13,400 nt of DNA from Gammaproteobacteria bacterium (lineage in GTDB: Bacteria > Pseudomonadota > Gammaproteobacteria > Pseudomonadales > M0112): positions 1 through 13,400 of the forward strand of contig SBFY01000113.1 in assembly GCA_006227085.1 (NCBI GenBank), given 5' to 3'. Of this stretch, positions 6,833-13,400 are shown one piece after another; the stretch's first letter is position 1; the number at the start of each line of letters is the position of its first letter. The notes below the pieces were generated by a model. It did not search any database and had not been told where the DNA came from. It worked only from the letters and a program-made list of their open reading frames with translations. The position numbers and the translations under genes are program-made.

Positions 6833-8179
6833 ATGATTACCATTCGTCGCGGTCTGGATGTACCTATCAGTGGTGCGCCTGCACAAAGCATTGAGGATGG
6901 CCCGGCCATTCGTTCCGTTGCCGTGATCGGGTTTGACTACCCTGGCATGAAGCCGACCATGCAGGTCAAGGTGGGCGACCAGGTCAAGAAAGGCCAGGTG
7001 CTGTTTACCGACAAGAAAAACCCTGCCGTGAGCTATACCGCGCCTGCGGGTGGCACCGTGGCTGCCATCCACCGCGGTGAGAAGCGCGTGTTCCAGTCAT
7101 TGGTGATTGATGTCGCTGCCAATGAAACGAGCGAAACATTCCCGTCATTTGCGGCCGATGAATTGGCCAAGTTGCCCGGTGACACGGTGGTGAGCCAGTT
7201 GCTGGCTTCCGGATTGTGGACAGCACTGCGTACCCGTCCTTATAACAAGGTACCGGATCCGGCGACACATCCGCATTCCATTTTCGTAACGGCAATCGAT
7301 ACCAATCCCTTGTCAGCCGACCCGGCCGCTGTGATTGCCGATGCGCCTGAACTGTTCTCACAAGGCTTGGCCGTATTGACCCGCCTGACCGAAGGCAAGG
7401 TGTTTGTCTGCCATGCGCCGGGTGCTGCATTGCCGGTGCCGCAGAACAACCGCATCGTGCAGGAAGGTTTTGCCGGCCCGCATCCAGCGGGTCTGGTTGG
7501 CACCCATATCCATTTCCTGGATCCGGTGAATGAAAAGAAAACGGTTTGGCATATCGGCTATCAGGACGTGATGGCGATCGGTGCCTTGTTCACCACGGGT
7601 CAGTTGCGTACCGATCGCGTGGTTGCGCTGGCGGGTCCGGTTGTCGACAAGCCGCGTTTGCTGCGCACCCGTTTGGGCGCGAGTCTTGAAGAATTAACCG
7701 CAGGGCAGGTGCAGGCAGGGAATAACCGCATCATCTCCGGCTCGGTATTGTCTGGCCGTCATGCGCGTGGGCCAGTGGCCTGGTTGGGCCGTTACCACAC
7801 GCAAGTGTCGGTGATTGCGGAAGGTGTCGATCGGGCGTTCATGGGCTGGTTCTCTCCCGGTATCAACCGCTTTTCCGCGATGGGTATCTACCTGTCACGG
7901 TTCATGAAGGGCAAGCGTTTTGCCATGACTTCGAACACCAATGGCAGCCCGCGTGCGATCGTGCCGATTGGCGCCTATGAAAAAGTCATGCCGCTCGATG
8001 TGCTGCCGACCCAGTTGCTGCGTTACCTGGTGGTGGGTGATCTTGAGTTGGCGCAGAAGTTGGGTGCGCTTGAACTGGATGAAGAAGATCTCGCCTTGTG
8101 TACCTTTGTTTGTCCGGGCAAGTATGAATACGGCCCGATCCTGCGGGGTGTGTTGACCCGCATTGAGCAGGAGGGCTGA
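6833..8179 (+). CDS. nqrA: Na+-translocating NADH:quinone reductase subunit A
   Basis: A 448-residue soluble subunit, the family's usual length. It is the cytoplasmic subunit of Na+-NQR and has been linked to ubiquinone binding. It opens with MITIRRGLDVPISGAP. A biotinyl/lipoyl-like domain follows (about 38-100: GMKPTMQVKVGDQVKKGQ, then the APAGGTVAAIHRGEKR turn). The C-terminal half has FSPGINRFSAMGIYLSRF, NTNGSPRAIVPIGAYEKVMPLDVLPT and CTFVCPGKYEYGPILRG. The last segment is related to RnfC but lacks its ferredoxin-type CxxCxxC clusters, which separates NqrA from RnfC. The ATG at 6833 overlaps the TGA of a 26-codon upstream frame. A GAGAGG purine run lies rather far upstream (15 bases), so initiation signals are weak. 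It is the first gene of the nqrABCDEF operon. Confidence 0.97.
   Translation: MITIRRGLDVPISGAPAQSIEDGPAIRSVAVIGFDYPGMKPTMQVKVGDQVKKGQVLFTDKKNPAVSYTAPAGGTVAAIHRGEKRVFQSLVIDVAANETSETFPSFAADELAKLPGDTVVSQLLASGLWTALRTRPYNKVPDPATHPHSIFVTAIDTNPLSADPAAVIADAPELFSQGLAVLTRLTEGKVFVCHAPGAALPVPQNNRIVQEGFAGPHPAGLVGTHIHFLDPVNEKKTVWHIGYQDVMAIGALFTTGQLRTDRVVALAGPVVDKPRLLRTRLGASLEELTAGQVQAGNNRIISGSVLSGRHARGPVAWLGRYHTQVSVIAEGVDRAFMGWFSPGINRFSAMGIYLSRFMKGKRFAMTSNTNGSPRAIVPIGAYEKVMPLDVLPTQLLRYLVVGDLELAQKLGALELDEEDLALCTFVCPGKYEYGPILRGVLTRIEQEG
8169..8175 (+). promoter_or_regulatory. Ribosome binding site that sets the nqrB start
   Basis: AGGAGGG lies inside the nqrA 3' end and stops 5 bases before GTG at 8181. It fixes that GTG as the nqrB start and rules out the in-frame TTG at 8163, which lies before it. 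Confidence 0.75.
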
Positions 8180-8180
8180 A

Positions 8181-9395
8181 GTGAAAGCCATTCGCCAGTT
8201 TTTCGACAAGCTTGAGCCGCATTTCCATAAAGGTGGCAAGCTGGAAAAGTATTACGCGCTCTACGAAGTGTTTGATACTTTCTTCTTTTCACCGTCGAGC
8301 ACGACCCGCTCTGGTGCCCATGTCCGTGATGGCATCGACCTGAAGCGCGTGATGATCTCGGTGTGGCTGGCCGTTTTCCCGGCCATGTTCTTTGGTATGT
8401 ACAACGTCGGCCACAATGCCAACACGGCGATGGCGGCGATGGGGATTGCCGAAAAAACCGATTGGCACGGTGTGTTGATTGGCTTGCTGGCCGGTTATGA
8501 CCCGAACAGCATCTGGGATTGTTTCTGGCACGGCGCCGTGTATTTCCTGCCGATTTACATCGTGACGTTTGCTGTCGGCATCGCGTGGGAAATCCTGTTC
8601 GCGATCAAGCGTGGCCACGAAGTGAACGAAGGCTTCTTCGTGACATCGATCCTGTTTGCCCTGATCGTGCCGCCGGATATCCCGTTGTGGCAGGTGGCTC
8701 TCGGTATCAGCTTTGGTGTGGTGATCGGCAAGGAAGTGTTCGGCGGTACCGGCAAGAACTTCCTGAACCCGGCACTGACAGGCCGTGCTTTCCTGTTCTT
8801 TGCCTATCCGGCACAGATTTCCGGTGATTCCGTGTGGACGGCCGTGGATGGCTTCAGTGGTGCTACACCGCTGTCACAAATCGCCTCGGGCGGCCTGGAT
8901 GCCTTGCAGCATCCGTTCGGTGCTGGCCAGATCACCTGGATGGATGCCTTCCTCGGCAATATCCAGGGCTCCATCGGTGAAACCTCGACCTTGGCCATCC
9001 TGATCGGTGCGGCGTTCCTGTTGTGGACGGGCATTGCCTCATGGCGAATCATGCTGGGCGTATTGCTGGGCATGATTGGTACCACTTTGCTGTTCAATAT
9101 GGGCGGTTCTTCCAGCCCGATGTTCAATTTGCCGTGGTACTGGCATGCGGTGCTGGGTGGTTTTGCCTTCGGTACCGTGTTCATGGCGACCGATCCGGTA
9201 TCAGCGGCCATGACCAACACCGGCAAACTGGTGTTTGGCGCCCTGATCGGCTTGATGGTGACCCTGATTCGTGTGGTTAACCCGGCATTCCCGGAAGGCA
9301 TGATGTTGGCCATCCTGTTTGCCAACCTGTTTGCCCCGTTGATTGATCACTTCGTGATGCAAGCCAATATTCGCAGGAGGCTCGCACGGCAATGA
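8181..9395 (+). CDS. nqrB: Na+-translocating NADH:quinone reductase subunit B
   Basis: A 404-residue polytopic inner-membrane subunit starting at GTG 8181, one base after the nqrA stop. It carries a covalent FMN and non-covalent riboflavin and forms much of the Na+ path and quinone site. The FMN attachment motif is SGAT (DGFSGATPLSQ), with acceptor Thr229, equivalent to V. cholerae Thr236. By that offset, Gly133 and Glu137 (GIAWEILFA) correspond to V. cholerae Gly140 and Glu144, near the quinone and inhibitor site; both are conserved. Other signatures are RGHEVNEGFFVTS, KEVFGGTGKNFLNPALTGRAFLFFAYPAQISGD, FMATDPVSA and the positively charged tail NIRRRLARQ. About ten membrane segments are expected from family structure. 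The TGA stop overlaps the nqrC ATG by four bases. Thr229 should be flavinylated by the ApbE encoded downstream. Confidence 0.97.
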   Translation: MKAIRQFFDKLEPHFHKGGKLEKYYALYEVFDTFFFSPSSTTRSGAHVRDGIDLKRVMISVWLAVFPAMFFGMYNVGHNANTAMAAMGIAEKTDWHGVLIGLLAGYDPNSIWDCFWHGAVYFLPIYIVTFAVGIAWEILFAIKRGHEVNEGFFVTSILFALIVPPDIPLWQVALGISFGVVIGKEVFGGTGKNFLNPALTGRAFLFFAYPAQISGDSVWTAVDGFSGATPLSQIASGGLDALQHPFGAGQITWMDAFLGNIQGSIGETSTLAILIGAAFLLWTGIASWRIMLGVLLGMIGTTLLFNMGGSSSPMFNLPWYWHAVLGGFAFGTVFMATDPVSAAMTNTGKLVFGALIGLMVTLIRVVNPAFPEGMMLAILFANLFAPLIDHFVMQANIRRRLARQ

Positions 9396-10195
9396 GTCAT
9401 AAAGAAACCGTATCGCGTACGCTGCTGGTCGCATTCCTGGTCTGTATTGTTTGCTCGGTGCTGGTAGCGAGCGCCGTGGTCTTGCTGAAAGATGACCAGC
9501 TGAAGAACAAGCAATTGGATCGCCAGCGCAATATCCTGGCGGCGGCCGGCCTGTATGACGGCACGCAGAGCAACCAGGAAGTGGGTGAGTTGTTTAACCG
9601 GTTTGAACTGGTGCTGGTTGATATGGAAACCGGTCTGGTGGCGACGGATGATGTGCTCGCAGCTGCCGGTGTCGATATCAGCAAGTATGACCAGCGCAAG
9701 GCCGCGAAGGATCCATCGCTGTCCATCAAGCTGGATTCTGCTGAGGATATTGCTTCTATCAAGCGGCAGGCGCGTTTCTCGCAAGTCTATTTGTTGCGCG
9801 ATGACGGCCAGCTCGAATCAGTCGTTTTGCCGGTACACGGTTACGGTCTGTGGAGTACCTTGTACGGCTACCTCGCAATGGAAGGCGACGGCAGCACCGT
9901 AAAAGGCCTCGGTTTTTATGAGCATGCAGAAACGCCGGGCCTGGGTGGTGAAGTCGACAACCCGAAGTGGAAAGCCTTGTGGCCAGGCAAATTGGCCTAT
10001 AACGATGCCGGCGAGCCGGCATTGCATGTCATCAAGGGCAAAGTCGATCCTGCATCGGCAGATGCTGTACATGCCATTGATGGCCTCTCGGGTGCTACCT
10101 TGACCAGTAATGGTGTCAGCAACCTGATCCGGTTCTGGACCGGCGAGCGTGGTTACCAAACATTCCTGCAGCGCGTGCGTGAAGGAGCCATCTGA
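9392..10195 (+). CDS. nqrC: Na+-translocating NADH:quinone reductase subunit C
   Basis: A 267-residue subunit with one N-terminal membrane anchor (about residues 10-32, TLLVAFLVCIVCSVLVASAVVLL) and a large periplasmic FMN-binding domain. The flavinylation motif is SGAT within IDGLSGATLTSNGV, with acceptor Thr236, equivalent to V. cholerae Thr225. The supporting motif GYGLWSTLYGYLAME, followed by GFYEHAETPGLGGEVDNPKW, is typical of NqrC and RnfG. The ATG at 9392 overlaps the nqrB stop (ATGA), with AGGAGG at 9375-9380 upstream. It passes electrons from the NqrD/E iron centre to the NqrB FMN. Confidence 0.97.
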   Translation: MSHKETVSRTLLVAFLVCIVCSVLVASAVVLLKDDQLKNKQLDRQRNILAAAGLYDGTQSNQEVGELFNRFELVLVDMETGLVATDDVLAAAGVDISKYDQRKAAKDPSLSIKLDSAEDIASIKRQARFSQVYLLRDDGQLESVVLPVHGYGLWSTLYGYLAMEGDGSTVKGLGFYEHAETPGLGGEVDNPKWKALWPGKLAYNDAGEPALHVIKGKVDPASADAVHAIDGLSGATLTSNGVSNLIRFWTGERGYQTFLQRVREGAI

Positions 10196-10196
10196 C

Positions 10197-10856
10197 ATGA
10201 AAATCCGTGAAATCCTTCTTGAGCCGATTTTCAGCAAGAACCCGATTGCCTTGCAGGTGTTGGGTATCTGTTCGGCGTTGGCGGTCACCACCAGCCTGGA
10301 AACCAGTATCGTGATGAGTATCGCGCTGACCATGGTCACCGCGTTTTCCAGCATGCTGATTTCCACTATCCGCAATTTCCTGCCCAGCAGTATCCGTATC
10401 ATCGTGCAGATGACGGTGATTGCTTCGCTGGTGATCGTGGTGGACCAGATCCTGCAAGCCTACCTGTTTGATATCAGCAAGAAGCTGTCGGTGTTTGTCG
10501 GCCTGATCATCACGAACTGTATCGTGATGGGTCGCGCTGAAGCCTTCGCGATGAAAAACCCGCCCATCCCCAGTTTCCTTGATGGCATTGGCAATGGCTT
10601 GGGTTACAGCCTGGTCTTGCTGACGGTCGGTTCCATTCGTGAGCTGTTTGGTGCAGGCCGCTTGCTGGGTTATGAGATTATCCCGCTGATCGAAAATGGT
10701 GGCTGGTACCAGGCCAATGGTTTGCTGTTGCTGCCACCGAGCGCGTTTTTCCTGATCGGCTTGTTTATCTGGGTATTGCGCAGCGTCAAGAAAGAGCAGG
10801 TGGAAGCCCCTGAATATCGCCTGGCCCCACATGTGTCAGCAAAGGAGGCCGTGTAA
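10197..10856 (+). CDS. nqrD: Na+-translocating NADH:quinone reductase subunit D
   Basis: A 219-residue, very hydrophobic membrane subunit, expected to have six helices and to pair with NqrE in inverted topology. The start at 10197 follows AAGGAG (10182-10187) by 9 bases and begins MKIREILLEPIFSKNP, typical of NqrD; an earlier in-frame ATG at 10149 lies inside nqrC and lacks this signature. Cys25 (GICSALAV) and Cys108 (IITNCIVMGRAEAFA) match the two NqrD cysteines that, with two in NqrE, hold the iron centre in the middle of the membrane in V. cholerae. The gene begins one base after the nqrC stop and abuts nqrE. Confidence 0.96.
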   Translation: MKIREILLEPIFSKNPIALQVLGICSALAVTTSLETSIVMSIALTMVTAFSSMLISTIRNFLPSSIRIIVQMTVIASLVIVVDQILQAYLFDISKKLSVFVGLIITNCIVMGRAEAFAMKNPPIPSFLDGIGNGLGYSLVLLTVGSIRELFGAGRLLGYEIIPLIENGGWYQANGLLLLPPSAFFLIGLFIWVLRSVKKEQVEAPEYRLAPHVSAKEAV

Positions 10857-11465
10857 ATGGAACATTACGTCACATTGCTGATTCGTGCGGTTTTCATTGA
10901 AAACCTTGCCTTGGCCTTTTTCCTGGGGATGTGTACTTTCATCGCCTTGTCGAAGAAGGTGGAAACGGCCATTGGTCTTGGCGTTGCCGTGGTTGTGGTG
11001 CAAACCATCACGGTGCCTGTGAACAACCTGATTTATCACTACTTGTTGAATGACGGCGCGCTGGCATGGGCAGGCCTGCCGGATATGTCCCTCAAGTTCC
11101 TCGGTTTCCTGTGCTATATCGGCGTGATTGCGGCGATCGTGCAGATCCTGGAAATGTTCCTCGACAAGTATGTGCCTGCTCTCTACAACGCGCTGGGCGT
11201 GTTCCTGCCATTGATTACGGTGAACTGCGCCATCCTGGCGGGTTCGCTGTTCATGGTGGAGCGCGATTACAGCTTTGGTGAAAGCGTTGTGTATGGCATT
11301 GGCTCTGGTGTGGGCTGGGCCTTGGCGATTGCCGCACTGGCGGGTGTGCGTGAGAAACTCAAGTACAGCGATGTGCCGGATGGCCTGCGTGGCTTGGGGA
11401 TCACCTTCATCACCGTGGGTTTGATGTCATTGGGCTTCATGTCGTTTGGCGGCATGTCTTTCTAA
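10857..11465 (+). CDS. nqrE: Na+-translocating NADH:quinone reductase subunit E
   Basis: A 202-residue membrane subunit related to NqrD and RnfA, beginning MEHYVTLLIRAVFIENLALAFFLGMCTF. Cys26 (GMCTF) and Cys124 (TVNCAILAG) are the partners of the NqrD cysteine pair in the intramembrane iron centre. VPVNNLIYHYLL, EMFLDKYVPALYNALGVFLPLITVNCA and YSDVPDGLRGLGITFIT are strongly conserved; the first, with its long loop, helps separate NqrE from RnfA. The ATG directly follows the nqrD TAA, and a strong AAAGGAGG (10841-10848) sits 8 bases upstream within nqrD. nqrF follows after 27 bases. Confidence 0.96.
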   Translation: MEHYVTLLIRAVFIENLALAFFLGMCTFIALSKKVETAIGLGVAVVVVQTITVPVNNLIYHYLLNDGALAWAGLPDMSLKFLGFLCYIGVIAAIVQILEMFLDKYVPALYNALGVFLPLITVNCAILAGSLFMVERDYSFGESVVYGIGSGVGWALAIAALAGVREKLKYSDVPDGLRGLGITFITVGLMSLGFMSFGGMSF

Positions 11466-11492
11466 TCGGATTACGACTTCGGAACAGCAGTT

Positions 11493-12728
11493 ATGGCGGG
11501 TTTGGAAACAGTCATTGGCGGTGTAGCGATGTTCACCATTGTGGTGATGAGCCTGGTGGTCATCATCCTGGCGGCGCGTTCGAAACTGGTCAGCACCGCA
11601 GATGTGAAAATCGATATTAACGGCGATCCCCAGAAAGCACTGACCGTTGCAGCGGGTGGCAAATTGCTGACCACGTTGGCGGATGCGGGGATTTTCCTGT
11701 CTTCTGCCTGCGGTGGTGGTGGTACCTGTGGCCAGTGCCGTTGCCGGGTGATGGAAGGCGGTGGCTCAGCGGGTCCGGCCGAAGAAGGCCATTTCACTCG
11801 TGGGCAATTGCGTGATCACTGGCGCCTCGCTTGCCAGGTCAGCGTCAAGCAGCCGATGAAGATTGAGGTGGACCCCGAGTTCTTCGGTGTGAAGCAGTGG
11901 GAATGCACCGTTGAGTCCAACGAGAACGTGGCTACCTTCATCAAGGAGCTGGTGCTGAAGCTGCCGGAAGGTGAGAGCGTCGATTTCCGTGCCGGTGGTT
12001 ATGTGCAGCTGGAATGCCCGCCGCACCATGTGCATTACAAGGATTTCGATATCCCCGATCGCTTCCGCGAAGACTGGGACAAGTTCAAGGTGTTCGATTA
12101 CGAATCCAAGGTCGATGACACCGTGGTGCGCGCCTATTCGATGGCCAACTACCCGGAAGAAAAAGGCATCGTGAAGTTCAACATCCGTGTTGCTACGCCG
12201 CCGCCGCGCACGCAAGGCATCCCGCCGGGCAAGATGTCCTCCTGGGTGTTTGGCTTGAAGCCGGGCGACAAGGTGAAGGTGTATGGCCCATTCGGTGAGT
12301 TCTTCGCCAAGGAGACCGACGCCGAAATGATCTTCATCGGTGGCGGTGCCGGTATGGCGCCACTGCGTTCGCACATTTTTGACCAGCTGTGCCGCTTGCA
12401 CAGCGATCGCAAGATCACCTTCTGGTACGGTGCGCGCAGCAAGAAAGAAATGTTCTATGTCGAAGATTTCGATCGTCTTGCCGCTGAGCATAAAAACTTC
12501 TCATGGCACGTGGCGCTGTCAGACCCGATGCCGGAAGACAACTGGACCGGCATGACCGGCTTTATCCACCAGGTCGTGTATGACAACTACCTGAAGGATC
12601 ACCCGGCACCGGAAGACTGCGAGTTCTACATGTGCGGTCCGCCGATGATGACCAAGGCAGTGATCGACATGCTGCATAACCTCGGTGTCGAAGATGAAAA
12701 CATCCTGTTGGATGATTTCGGTGGTTAA
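11493..12728 (+). CDS. nqrF: Na+-translocating NADH:quinone reductase subunit F (NADH-oxidising)
   Basis: A 411-residue membrane-anchored flavoprotein that takes electrons from NADH. It has one N-terminal helix (about 5-27). A plant-type 2Fe-2S ferredoxin domain follows, with Cys73, Cys79, Cys82 and Cys114 (ACGGGGTCGQC ... LACQ). The FAD-binding domain carries RAYSMANYPEE from Arg213, and the NADH-binding domain has GGGAGMAPLRSH from Gly283 and CGPPMM from Cys381. It ends LLDDFGG, the standard C-terminus. An additional Cys84 lies beside the cluster; recalled Pseudomonas NqrF has it too. The 27-base gap after nqrE is the longest inside the operon, and only a short GGAA-type ribosome site is visible before the ATG. 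Confidence 0.97.
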   Translation: MAGLETVIGGVAMFTIVVMSLVVIILAARSKLVSTADVKIDINGDPQKALTVAAGGKLLTTLADAGIFLSSACGGGGTCGQCRCRVMEGGGSAGPAEEGHFTRGQLRDHWRLACQVSVKQPMKIEVDPEFFGVKQWECTVESNENVATFIKELVLKLPEGESVDFRAGGYVQLECPPHHVHYKDFDIPDRFREDWDKFKVFDYESKVDDTVVRAYSMANYPEEKGIVKFNIRVATPPPRTQGIPPGKMSSWVFGLKPGDKVKVYGPFGEFFAKETDAEMIFIGGGAGMAPLRSHIFDQLCRLHSDRKITFWYGARSKKEMFYVEDFDRLAAEHKNFSWHVALSDPMPEDNWTGMTGFIHQVVYDNYLKDHPAPEDCEFYMCGPPMMTKAVIDMLHNLGVEDENILLDDFGG

Positions 12729-12738
12729 TCCGCGTTCG

Positions 12739-13400
12739 ATGTACCTGACAAGGCCAGCAATGCTGGCCTTGTTCGTCTTGGCACTGACCTCATGGCTACC
12801 GGCCTGCTCGCGTGAACCGGCAGTGCAGGTGCTGCCGTTCGAAGGTGCCATCATGGGCACGCGTTACCACGTCACGGTGGTGGCAGGTGGTGAACAGCAG
12901 ATCGACAGTGGATTGCTGGGCCAACAGATTGATGATGCCTTGTCAGCCGTCGATAACGCGATGACGACGTACCGTGATTCCGAACTGATGCAACTGAATG
13001 CCGCTGCTGTTGAACAGTGGGTACCGGTATCGCCGGCCTTGTTTGACGTGTTGCAGGTCTCTTCCGATATCCACGCGATGACCGATGGTGCCTTCGATCC
13101 CACGGTCGGGCGACTGGTCAGGCTGTGGGGTTTCGGTGTTGACGATGTGCAAGGCCGGCCGGAACCCGCCGTGATCGAAGCGGCACTGGCTAACACTGGC
13201 CTGCAATACCTGGAAATGGATGGCGATCACCAACGCGTGCGCAAGCTGCGCGATATCGAGCTGGATTTGTCCGCCGTTGCCAAGGGCTATGCGGTTGATC
13301 GCGTGGCGCTGTTGCTGGAGCAGCAGGGCATCAGCCGTTACCTGGTGGAAGTGGGTGGTGAAGTGCGGGTCGCCGGCCTGAGTGCGCGCGGCGATGCCTG
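12739..13400 (+). CDS. apbE: FAD:protein FMN transferase (ApbE/Ftp lipoprotein), 3' end cut by window
   Basis: The frame is open to the window end (220 codons seen of roughly 340 expected). A signal peptide with lipobox LPAC (lipidated Cys23) points to an inner-membrane periplasmic lipoprotein. ApbE motifs in order: EGAIMGTRYHVTV (35-47), MTTYRDSEL (75-83), GAFDPTVGRLVRLWGFG (117-133), DLSAVAKGYAVD (176-187) and EVGGEVR (204-210). The Mg-binding C-terminal part is outside the window. The enzyme transfers FMN from FAD to threonine in SGAT motifs, so NqrB Thr229 and NqrC Thr236 from this same operon are its expected substrates. The start is uncertain: ATG 12739 gives a reasonable signal peptide, GTG 12721 (inside nqrF) adds six residues including an Arg, and ATG 12760 lacks a positive N-region. 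A perfect inverted repeat lies over the first codons. Confidence 0.93.
   Translation, partial: MYLTRPAMLALFVLALTSWLPACSREPAVQVLPFEGAIMGTRYHVTVVAGGEQQIDSGLLGQQIDDALSAVDNAMTTYRDSELMQLNAAAVEQWVPVSPALFDVLQVSSDIHAMTDGAFDPTVGRLVRLWGFGVDDVQGRPEPAVIEAALANTGLQYLEMDGDHQRVRKLRDIELDLSAVAKGYAVDRVALLLEQQGISRYLVEVGGEVRVAGLSARGDA
12749..12771 (+). terminator. Terminator-like inverted repeat after nqrF, inside the apbE start
   Basis: CAAGGCCAGCA (12749-12759) and TGCTGGCCTTG (12761-12771) are perfect 11-base complements around a single base. A realistic RNA hairpin would have 9-10 base pairs and a loop of 3-5 bases. It lies 21 bases after the nqrF stop and is followed by TTCGTCTTGG, a broken T-rich tail. It looks like a weak rho-independent terminator or attenuator, yet it falls inside the apbE frame. 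The structure is seen directly; terminator function is inferred. Confidence 0.45.

Noticed and set aside
10149..10196. Earlier nqrD start at 10149
   Set aside because: It lies inside nqrC. The ATG at 10197 has a well-spaced AAGGAG and gives the canonical NqrD N-terminus.
10116..10832. A 238-codon minus-strand frame opposite nqrC/nqrD
   Set aside because: Its translation is His/Gln/Asp-rich, as produced by the complement of hydrophobic membrane-protein codons. nqrD on the plus strand explains the region.
11766..12491. A 241-codon minus-strand frame inside nqrF
   Set aside because: It is a reverse shadow of the conserved FAD and NADH domains of NqrF, with no family signature.
6833..12728. Possibility that the operon is rnf rather than nqr
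   Set aside because: Gene order A-B-C-D-E-F with a 2Fe-2S/FAD/NADH NqrF, no RnfB, and an NqrA without ferredoxin clusters identifies Na+-NQR.
1..13400. Mobile elements, CRISPR arrays, tRNA or rRNA genes, anti-phage or secondary-metabolite genes
   Set aside because: No repeat arrays, transposase or integrase motifs or structural RNA genes were seen on either strand. The region is conserved housekeeping and respiratory DNA.

Overview
The window is a compact, almost fully coding stretch of a gammaproteobacterial chromosome. Gene content and order suggest a member of, or relative of, the Pseudomonadales/Oceanospirillales group. The order mtiP, csiV, mfd, long-type GAPDH, nqrABCDEF, apbE matches what I recall of the Pseudomonas aeruginosa PA3004-PA2994 region, without the transporter gene that lies between the GAPDH gene and nqrA there. 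Base composition looks even and GC-rich. I see no insertion sequence, phage gene, tRNA, rRNA or CRISPR array. I would not name a genus from this window.

Left part (1-5042): the 3' part of a plus-strand methylthioinosine phosphorylase gene (mtiP) meets a minus-strand pair, mfd then csiV, tail to tail. The mtiP and csiV reading frames overlap by 12 bases at their 3' ends. mfd (transcription-repair coupling factor, 1156 aa) and csiV (secreted peptidoglycan-binding protein) are joined by an ATGA stop/start overlap and should be co-translated.

Middle (5043-6832): a 181-base divergent intergenic region separates mfd from a plus-strand gene for a long-form glyceraldehyde-3-phosphate dehydrogenase. 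It holds a plausible sigma-70 promoter for gap. A 133-base region with stacked inverted repeats separates gap from nqrA.

Right part (6833-13400): the complete nqrABCDEF operon encodes the Na+-translocating NADH:ubiquinone oxidoreductase. NADH is oxidised at NqrF (FAD, 2Fe-2S). Electrons pass through the iron centre between NqrD and NqrE, the covalent FMNs of NqrC and NqrB and the riboflavin of NqrB to ubiquinone, with Na+ export. The FMN-attachment SGAT motifs in NqrB and NqrC, the four NqrF cluster cysteines and the NqrD/NqrE cysteine pairs are all present, so the complex should be functional. The next gene, apbE (cut by the window end), encodes the lipoprotein flavin transferase that attaches those FMNs.

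I found no new biological system. The most useful leads are regulatory: a terminator-like perfect inverted repeat lying inside the start of apbE, stacked hairpins plus a 26-codon ORF coupled to the nqrA start, and an atypical GAPDH with a basic pair where the usual NAD-selecting aspartate is expected.
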